A stretch of 64,000 bases of DNA, taken from the NCBI GenBank assembly GCA_030765055.1, contig CM060955.1:154970006-155034005 (forward strand), in the 5' to 3' direction. Below are positions 56,448 to 64,000 of this stretch, one piece after another (the stretch's first letter is position 1; each line of letters opens with the position of its first letter). The DNA is from Mantis religiosa. Taxonomy: Eukaryota > Arthropoda > Insecta > Mantodea > Mantidae. The notes under the pieces are model-generated. The model saw only the letters and a program-made list of their open reading frames with translations, was not told where the DNA came from and did not search any database. Position numbers and translations under genes: made by a program.

Positions 56448-57269
56448 ATGGATACTAATACTTCCACACCTTCTACAAACATAGAGGTGCTCTTGCACGT
56501 ATTTGCTAGCTGGTACTCCTGTCTTTCCTTATTTACAATTCGAATTATTGGCTTACCGAAAACGTTGTTCGTTTGAAGTTACACTCTCGTGGGTGATTGT
56601 ATCACCACGTCTTTTATGTGCACTAACATAAATTCGGTGAGCAGCTTAATCAGTTACCCTTTCTCTAGAACACTGGTGGAAAAAGTGCAAAACAAGCAAC
56701 AGGGTAGGCTAACTCCAGAACTAATTATAAAGCAGTGTGGAAAAGGAGGGAGAAATAACTCCTACACCAGGCAGTTTAACCCCAATGTGTATGAGCATAA
56801 GTGGGTATGTGGATGTGAAGAAAGAAATGCTGTGTTCTACTTTCCATGGCTGCTCTTCGGAAACAATGATGTTTGGAGCACAACGGGAGTGACAGCTTTA
56901 GGTCATCAAATTATGCGTTTTAGTAAGCATAAAATAAACGTAAAGCTTTTAAATAATGTACTAGATTAAAGTACTTTGGACAATATAAACATTGCGACAC
57001 AGTTAAGTCGTGCATATCAGGAGGCGAGGTGGAAACATAACAAGCAATTTGAAAAAAAAAAAAAACAACAGACATATGCTATCGCGTATAATTGATTGCA
57101 TTTTGTTGTCAATGGAGAAGAGCATTGCCTCTAAGATGAAGGATTTTAACACCAGAGTCATTAAGAAGTTCTGCAATAGAAAGGAGCGCCGCGTAGACTT
57201 CATACTTCGACATTAAGTAAGACCGTAACCATGTAGGACACTCCTAATTTTATTCACCAGCCGCCACTG
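56448..57269 (+). pseudogene. hAT-type transposase N-terminal half, best-preserved copy
   Basis: ATG 56448-56450 (MDTNTSTPSTNIEVL). From about 56589 a clean 126-codon stretch carries LVEKVQNKQQGRLTPELIIK, then SYTRQFNPNVYEHKWVCGCE, then ERNAVFYFPWLLFGNNDVWS, then TGVTALGHQIMRFSKHKI. This is the TTF/ZMYM-type zinc finger with Cys at C-x-C, though the usual CFPC second pair reads YFPW here. Downstream, after frameshifts, NIATQLSRAYQEARWKHNKQ and then RIIDCILLSMEKSIASKMKD follow. TIR-like CACCAGCCGCCACTG at 57255-57269. The catalytic domain and dimerisation region are missing. A 14-base A run at about 57054 marks one of the frame breaks. Confidence 0.65.
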
Positions 57270-58109
57270 TGTAAACCTGCGATTCATTAGTTCATTGTCA
57301 CTCCATATTATGTGTCTTTTATTGCACTGTCTCTATAAATCCTTAAAGTGAGGTAAGATCAAAAACATTCTTCAGGGGTCGCGAACGTATCAAAATAATT
57401 AATATTAAAGGCTATAATCCAACATAAATTTTGTAAATATTATACAACATATTAAAAATGAGAATATAGTGCACAATGAAAGAATCCGAAATAAAATATA
57501 TTTAATGAAAACCTAGGCTTTATTCAAATAAGCGTTTACAGGCAGCTGGCTTTGAACCTACCAGAGCGTCAATAAACAAATAAAGAAGGAGAGGTGGACC
57601 TAAAGTATGTTATATAACAAGTCTAGTTTACAGGTGTAGTAAGATTTTGTGTATCTCTAACCATTTCCGAGTGGTGCCAAGTGATGCCGAACGTGGCCAT
57701 TCTCTGTAAGTTACACATATGTACTCCGTTTGTCATACAAATATCTTAAACATGTAATATATGAATGAAAAACGTAAATCCTATTTTTCCAGATTCAAAA
57801 TTTCCTAAAAAGTCTTCGTTTAAGTGTAATTGTGCTATTGCTAGGTGTCCTTAAAAATTGTCCTGTGTTATGTTTGAAGATGCTGAACATAGGTATATAT
57901 ATTTGGTATTTGCCTGACTTTACAGATTTGAAATATGCAGAACAAAAATTATTTTCATTTTAGCTTCAGGAGATCCGAAAATATATATTTCCTTTTCTAT
58001 TTTGGCATTTAGTTTTCAGCCAGAACGCAATCTCTCCTCTACCTACTATACATGTGACACTTGACACTAAAAAGAGAACGCCAAGAAGAAAACCGGTACA
58101 AACCTGCAG

Positions 58110-58425
58110 TTCAAATGTCCCGTGTGTTTCCCGAGTAGCGGTGACCATAGCGAAAAGAGCGGAAGTCTTATGTAACACGAAGTACACGGAGGATGTTACA
58201 GATGGCGCACATGTTCTAACTGTTATACATATATCAGCATGCCTAAACTGTTAAGAATAATTCACTAAATATTACAGCAATTATGTTTTGTTTTAAACCA
58301 TATCTGAAGTGTGAAGCAATGTAATTTATAGCTATATTGCACACCGAAAACAATATACACCGACAGGGATTATTGCACTTCTGAACAAATATCTGCAGGA
58401 GCCTGTATAAGTTTCAGAGATTCGA
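58110..58425 (+). repeat. Core repeat copy 15
   Basis: Type-1 upstream (ACCGGTACAAACCTGCAG). Reading FKCPVCFPSSGDHSEKSG; the W/H part is deleted. Confidence 0.7.
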
Positions 58426-60417
58426 CTCTTCTTTTGTATTAGTTTTGTCAGTTAAAGGGTGGATGAGTTCTTTATGAATAACTATAGCACGTTTTAAACA
58501 ACACATATAGTCCTGGAAACGTTATATAACGATTATAACATGCGGATGCCAAGTGATATACGTACCGAAAGTCCTAATGCCAAACGTCCATTTTGAGCGC
58601 TGCATGCACTGCATATCCTCAAACGTACACGCTAGAGAGCACTAACAGCTGAATGCGAAATATATTCAGTGTCACCAACACAACTATTATGGCTGCTGCA
58701 CAGCAATAGAGTTGGCCTAGTTTGAACCATACTTGAGCTCAATGTACCGTGTCGATAAGATATTACAGTTGGCTAACCTGTACTATTTGAACGAAATTCT
58801 AAAGCTAGAAATTGTAATTTAAGATTTAACGTTAGCAAAGAGAAGCTGAGCCTGAAGAGAATTTACATAGGTTTAGAAAACTCGCAAGATTTGAAAGACC
58901 TGCGTGGTCCTATGGGCAGCAACAAGGAAGGGAATAAATGTTCAAAAAGACGTACTGGTAAGTAAGAAGTAAATACGCAAAATAAGTATTTCATAACATA
59001 TACATTTTTAGTTTTTTTTAACTCATGTAGCCTCTTATAATGTTTTACATGTAGAAGCATTATGACTTCATTATTGTTGGAATAAAGAGGTATTTTTGCT
59101 TTTTAGCGATCATCATCTCAGTCTAATAGCAACACGATGGCAGAAATTGAAAGAATAAAATCAGCAGAAGCCGGGTATGTTTCTTGTTCTGGTGATGCGC
59201 TGTGTTACTCCCCATGTACATTAGTAATGTAGTACGAAACTTTATTTTTCTTCTATACAGCAATTTACTGTGGCACATTTCTAAAAGTATGGAGCTTCAC
59301 TTCAATATCAGTGCAAACTTTAAGAAAAACTTTGAGGACTACTATGAACAACATTGTGCAAACTTTCACAAAATGTGAAGTCATTTTAGGCAGTTGATTG
59401 AATATGTTATTGGTTTTTGTATTAGTAGCTTTAAATCTTAAATGTTTGTGTCATATAAAACAGACAATAGAAGGAAAGAAGTCTGTAGTTTAAATTATTA
59501 ATAAACAGCTTTCATTAACTACAGCTATTCTGTAATTGATATTTAGTTTCGATGTGTGCATATGAAACAACATTAAGCCAAAATTAAACAATATCAATCT
59601 AATTATGTGATATCTTCGTTATTTAAGCTTTGTACATTCATGAACATAAACATGAAAATCCACCACTGCACTGACAAGACACCACGCGACTATAATCGGT
59701 TTATTTGGTTCCTTCTACCTGTGTTTCGAACGAAACTCTCATAAGTTCCAGAAATACAACTCTTGATTTAATCCTTCATTCTAATCTTGTTTATTAGTTG
59801 ATTATCTGTGAACAACTATAGCTCACTATAAGGACACAAATGATTCTTCTGATTATCGGACTCTATTAATAACAAATTTTGAAAAGTTATTGATAAAAGA
59901 GTGCTCTTCTACGTATAAACATACAACTGGAAAATTGAGTAACCGAGAGTACATAAGTAAGACTTTGTCTATCTCTTACCGTTTCTGAGTTGTGCCAAGT
60001 AACGAAGAAAGAAAACGACGTCTGAGGTCATTCTCTCCAAATTGATGTCATAAAAATATTTTAAACATTTAAAATATTAGTATGAAATCAAAAGATCTCT
60101 TTAAAAAAGTTCAAAATCTTCGAAAGTATTTTCAATTAAGGGTTGTTGTGTTATTTCCAGATATTCTTCAAAATCCCCCTTTGTGATTCTTGAAGAACAC
60201 TGAACATTTGTATCACTTTGGTATTTACCTACCTCACATTTCTGTTTTAAGTTTTGAGAAAAAACTGTCGTTTACATTCACATGCACCCGAAACATAAAT
60301 CTGCAGTGTAATCTTAAAATTTAATTTTGGTTAAAATGCAGTTTCTCCTCTTATGTAATACATAACACTAAAAAGATAACGTCACGAAGAAAATCAAACA
60401 AACAAAAAGACCTGTAG

Positions 60418-60740
60418 TTCAAATGTTCCGCCTGTTTCCTGAGTAGCTGTGACTACAGCGACACGCAGTGGAAGTCTCATAAAAAGCAAAGTACACGTGG
60501 GATGTTATAGATGTCACGCAAGTTGTAATTACTTCGTTTATAATAATATTTCTAAGCTATTATGTAGCTTTTATAAAATATCACAACTGCGGTTCTTGTT
60601 TCGGTTTAAATCATATCGGAAATGTAAACTATGACAAATTGCCGCTATACGATATACATTAATCATATACTGCAACCAGAAATATTGCGTTTTAGAACAA
60701 AAGTCTGTAAAATTCTCTATAACTTCCAAAAATTGTACCG
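60418..60740 (+). repeat. Core repeat copy 16
   Basis: Reading FKCSACFLSSCDYSDTQWKS then HKKQSTRGM; cysteines, W and H all kept. Closest to copies 3 and 11. Confidence 0.75.
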
Positions 60741-61949
60741 TTTTCCTGTATTTTTCATTTGAGTGCCTGCAACGTTCACTAATTTATTTGTGAATAAAAC
60801 TAGCGTGCTGTAACTATAGCATACATAGTTCTGATGTCAAATGACTAAAAATTACTGTTCAGATCTTTGGATGCAGAAGAGCTCTATACATTTCCGACGA
60901 TCTTTCACGTAGTTCTCTTATTTACAAATAATACAATCTATTTGGCACTAGACATTCGTACCATGAGAGACATTCTGGTTTTGCCTTTACTTACATTTAT
61001 AATTTAAAATATCAATTAGCATGCGTGCGTGGAACTTAACATTGATATGAATTTTGGGAAATTTATTTTGAACAATATATTTCTAAGAATTAATTAAATC
61101 ACTACAGTAGTGCAATACCTGACTTTTACGATTGTGTTGCACTTTAATTTTCTCAGTCGTGTTTGGAAATTTGGTTGTGCTTCTTAATGAGGCATAGGAA
61201 ACTCGGGAACATTTCTAAGTTTAGGAGTTGATTCGGACACTCCATTGATTATTAAAATTCTGGTATTCTTGAAGACCTTAGAAATTTAAGGAGTGTAGCG
61301 GTTATGTTATGTGAGTTGACGTGTACAGTTAAGTAGCTTAAAAAGGCAATTCACAAAATAAATATCATCTTAAGTACGGCAAATAAAATCCCTTTAGTTG
61401 TAGGATTATATGCATTTGTTTTCGCAGCTATCACTTCCTTGCAACATTTTATCTCTACTTAACTATCTTCCCTGACAGTAGAATGAATACAAATTCTGAA
61501 TCCCTCGCCTTACCTTATCCCGCTTCGCCCACTGATGTAGTGGCTTTTATTTTTGGTGGATATCTATGTAAGAAAGTTTGCACTTTCTTATTGTACGAAT
61601 TTCTGGAGTAATTCCAATGCACATTCGTTATACATCTATCTTACACGAACTTCAAAAATAACAAAATTCTAGAAATGGAGCAATTACATACCTTCTTTGA
61701 GGAAAAGAAGTTTGATTTCACACTTAGACATAGAAACACGAAGGTCGCACCAACACAAAGCTACACTACTGTACCATAGAGAGCATTTATGAAAAACTAA
61801 TTGGAGTCGACCGCCAATAGCAATCATCCGCGCTTTCCTTAAATAAACATTTAATATTTGAGTAGTATGCAGTTTCTCCTCTAACTAATGTATGTAATGC
61901 TATACACTAAAAGAAAACGTCAAGAAGAAAACCGATACAAACGTGCAGT
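60741..61949. repeat. Background modules between core copies 16 and 17
   Basis: 60741-61000 pairs with 49121-49400. 61540-61949 pairs with 18831-19275 and 26750-27133. 61020-61440 has only weak matches. No gene seen. Confidence 0.6.
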
Positions 61950-62260
61950 TCAAATGTCCAGCGTGTTTCCTGAGTAACTGTGATACAGCGCACACAATGG
62001 AAGTCTCGTGTAACGGGAACTACACGTAGGATGTCATAGATGTCGCGCAAGTTGTAATGCTATGTATATATCAATATGTCTTAGTTACCAATAATAATTT
62101 TAAAAAACTTCAGAAGATGTATTCTTTTTCTCGTTTACACTATCTTGTAAATGTGAATTTCAGTAACTTACAGCAATATCTTATACAGTAATAAACGTAT
62201 ACCAACAAGAAGCGCTGTGTTTTTGAATTAAAGTTTCCGAAGTTCTGTATAAGTTTTAAA
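61950..62260 (+). repeat. Core repeat copy 17
   Basis: Type-1 upstream (ACCGATACAAACGTGCAG). Reading FKCPACFLSNCDTA; a 2-base loss shifts the remainder. Confidence 0.7.
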
Positions 62261-62639
62261 AATTCAACCAATAATTTAGGTATTTCTCTCCCATTCATAC
62301 TCACTTGCTTTCGCATTTGTAAATATGCCGTAGGTACCTCGTGCTGATTAAGGAGACATTAAAACGTTTGACGTTTTGAGACAAAAGTGCTGTATTGACA
62401 TTTTTGGCTGCAGGCGTTCGTAGCATCACTATATCCTAATTTTTCCTTTATTAAATTTACAAGTTCCTGCTGCTTGACACGTTTGTAACATTTAATTGAA
62501 TCACTGCTATAGTGGCAATATTTGTCTTTTAAGACTGTGTTGTGCTTCAGTATTGTCAACCCTGTTTAGAAATTGCATTGCAGTTTTTGACGACTTGCTG
62601 AAAACGTCAGAGAATTTTCAAGTTTTATGTCATAAAAGA
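62261..62639. repeat. Background repeat
   Basis: Matches 17150-17240 and 33600-33730 (TCTTTTAAGACTGTGTTGTG, CCTGTTTAGAAATTGC). No gene seen. Confidence 0.55.
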
Positions 62640-63020
62640 ATCCTAAATATCAGTTACTTAAAGAAAACCTAGTCTTCATTTAAATATACATTAAAGGCTG
62701 TAGACGCTTAAATAAGATGCTTACTGTTAACAGCGTCTATAAAGAACTAAAGAAGTAGAAATAGATGTAGACCTTGAGCTATGGTCAAGTACTTGAATGC
62801 TGGTCGCTACCTGTTACCTAGAAATTTTGTTTACCTTATGTGGCCTATACATAAAAAGTCATGACAACCTCTAATTTAATATAGGTAATGATAAATTTAA
62901 ACAAATAACAAGAAATATCCGTGAATTGGTTCACACAACGAAAATAAAAATGTATTTGACAAACTGTTTATTATAATAAGATCTACACTTTCTCTTATCT
63001 GTTACACTATATTAGTTACT
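62640..63020 (+). repeat. Module M1, forward copy
   Basis: Pairs with 49430-49770. The same S2 SINE flank follows both, so M1 and S2 were duplicated together. Confidence 0.7.
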
Positions 63021-63108
63021 TAAATGACAGAAAGAATAAAGGACAATTCAGTGGTCTACCGGGAAACATATGAGTCAGTTGGAGAATTTAATATCAGGTT
63101 GGCACGTT

Positions 63109-63170
63109 GGCCATAGTAGCTCAGTGGTTTAGAGCGGCAGATCCGTGGTTCAAATCCCAGCTATGGCATT
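63109..63170 (+). mobile_element. tRNA-derived SINE family S2, copy 2, arm deleted
   Basis: CCATAGTAGCTCAGTGGTTT then AGAGCGGCAGATCC then GTGGTTCAAATCCCAGC. A-box and B-box are both clear, but the segment equal to the anticodon arm is missing. Not a functional tRNA. Confidence 0.7.
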
Positions 63171-63284
63171 GAATTTTTCAATCTGGCTGTACTCATTTAC
63201 TTGGCCTACACACGGCTAGTGTAGAAGAAATGACTATTTCCTTCACTTTACATAAATAACATAGTGGTTTAAGAATGAAGTCTG

Positions 63285-63500
63285 CGCCCGCCTCGGTAGC
63301 GTAGATGGTAGGGTGTCTGCCTCAAGTTCATGAGGTCCCGAGTTAGGGTGAGTTACCTGGATAAAGTTTTTCTGAAATTTTCTCTTATCTTAAAGACGAA
63401 TGTCTGGTAGCTCAGAGCTACATGGACTCTGGACTCATTTGGGCATCATTTCACTAATTTCATTCATCGTCCGATGTGACTTAAGGTTGGAGGACGTATG
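63285..63500 (+). mobile_element. tRNA-derived SINE family S1, most complete copy
   Basis: Head GCCCGCCTCGGTAGCGTAGA then TGGTAGGGTGTCTGCCTCAA (A-box region), GAGGTCCCGAGTT (B-box region, worn). Body GTGAGTTACCTGGATAAAG, then ACGAATGTCTGGTAGCTC, then ACTCATTTGGGCATCATTTC, tail CATTCATCGTCCGATGTGAC and TTGGAGGACGTATGAGTATG. The other S1 copies in the window are fragments of this. Confidence 0.8.
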
Positions 63501-63641
63501 AGTATGAAGCCTGGGACTTAAGTACTTGCAGCATAGTAAGTCTCCACAAAAGGTGCGTGTCTCATTGTATATGAAAACTCCTAGGTTCCCACCGGGAAAC
63601 ATACGAGTCAGTTGCAGAACTTAATGTTATTTCGGCATGTT

Positions 63642-63716
63642 GGCCATAGTAGTTCAGTTGGTTAGAGCAACCACACGGACAGCGGCAGATCCGTGGTTCA
63701 AATCCGGGGTACAGCA
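63642..63716 (+). mobile_element. tRNA-derived SINE family S2, copy 3
   Basis: GGCCATAGTAGTTCAGTTGG then TTAGAGCAACCACACGGACA then B-box GTGGTTCAAATCCGG. Nearly full tRNA length, but the acceptor ends (GGCCATA...GGTACAGC) do not pair, so it reads as a SINE head. Confidence 0.7.
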
Positions 63717-64000
63717 GTGAATTTTGCGGTCTGGCCCAACTCATTCAAAACTGCAGCTTTGTTGTATATAAAAACAATAAAAGTCGACAAGAGATGTGTT
63801 TTTGGAAAACAGAACTCCGCGAAAGCTTTTATAAGATCCAAGATTTAAAAGTTTGATGTATGTCCATCCAAATCCGGTTCTTCAGATCAACTTATTTGTT
63901 TATTACTATAGCTACCACCTCGTTAAGCCCGTAATTTTTAAAAATTAATTTAGTATTCTAGTTTATATGATTCGTATTATAACAGATACATGTAAGCCTT
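63717..64000. repeat. Background repeat at the right edge
   Basis: Pairs with 49900-50180 (AACTCATTCAAAACTGCAGC, TTTGATGTATGTCCATCCAA). No gene seen. Confidence 0.65.

Larger units (their letters stand above)
50995..56560 (+). repeat. Long duplicated block Q, copy 2
   Basis: Collinear with 36950-43900. Carries the R1-like insertion at 51217-52926 and lacks the Jockey insertion of copy 1. The gaps 53131-53914 and 54520-54974 hold only paralogous AT-rich sequence. Confidence 0.8.
55990..60400 (+). repeat. Long duplicated block P, copy 2
   Basis: Collinear with 1-4070 plus 4896-5105. 57270-58109 and 58430-60190 contain no credible gene. The site of the solo LTR is empty here (TTTGGTATTTACCTACC near 60218). 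Confidence 0.75.

Noticed and set aside
12384..62260. CRISPR-like array from the regularly recurring core
   Set aside because: Spacing is irregular over hundreds to thousands of bases and the copies are hundreds of bases long; eukaryotic repeat context.
63642..63716. Possible tRNA gene
   Set aside because: A-box and B-box are present but the acceptor ends do not pair, two near-copies share long flanks, and one lacks the anticodon arm. A SINE head fits better.

Overview
The window looks like repeat-rich, AT-rich nuclear DNA from an arthropod, most likely an insect. The evidence is the combination of Jockey-type and R1-type non-LTR retrotransposons, Gypsy-type LTR elements, two tRNA-derived SINE families, and hAT and mariner-like transposase relics. 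A cockroach, termite or other polyneopteran would fit, but that is a guess. I see no ordinary host gene, no functional tRNA or rRNA gene and no CRISPR array.

The background is an old mosaic of paralogous blocks. A core of about 320 bp, recognisable by a TTCAAATGTCCCGCG start, occurs 17 times plus one headless copy, always on the + strand. It sits inside longer duplicated blocks. Bases 1-5105 pair with 55990-60400 (partial third copy 14250-16990). Bases 36720-43900 pair with 50995-56560. Other modules pair 21480-25440 with 43900-47735, 47735-49770 with 60060-63020, and 18830-19275 with 26890-27130 and 61560-61950. One module (M1) is present in both orientations. The background already carried fossils: LINE 3' ends on the minus strand (8235, 24872, 44790), hAT transposase 5' portions (498, 43734, 56448), an RT-like fragment (41486, 54253) and SINE tails.

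Younger insertions lie on top, and the paralogous blocks act as empty-site references for several of them. From left to right they are: a solo Gypsy LTR holding a SINE-like insert (4128-4895); a Jockey ORF1-only piece (5744-7090); a 5'-truncated Jockey insertion with an 11-bp target duplication (12720-13783) and a 122-bp sister piece (14507-14628); a minus-strand Gypsy remnant (17243-18470); a near-complete Jockey element followed head-to-tail by two truncated relatives (27437-33355); a GC-rich and LTR mosaic (34735-36190); an ORF2-only Jockey-type element with an uninterrupted 898-codon reading frame (37380-40319); a complete but doubly deleted Gypsy element with two 479-bp LTRs (45157-47479); and an AT-rich R1-like element (51217-52926).

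The main points of interest are the intact 898-aa ORF2, the head-to-tail Jockey tract, a shared 3'-terminal hairpin in the Jockey-like elements, the internally deleted Gypsy element with a gag/RNase H reading-frame fusion, and a core repeat whose homology starts at the same CAG in two unrelated upstream contexts and which reads as a cysteine/histidine motif in most copies. All comparisons were made by eye, so block borders are approximate.
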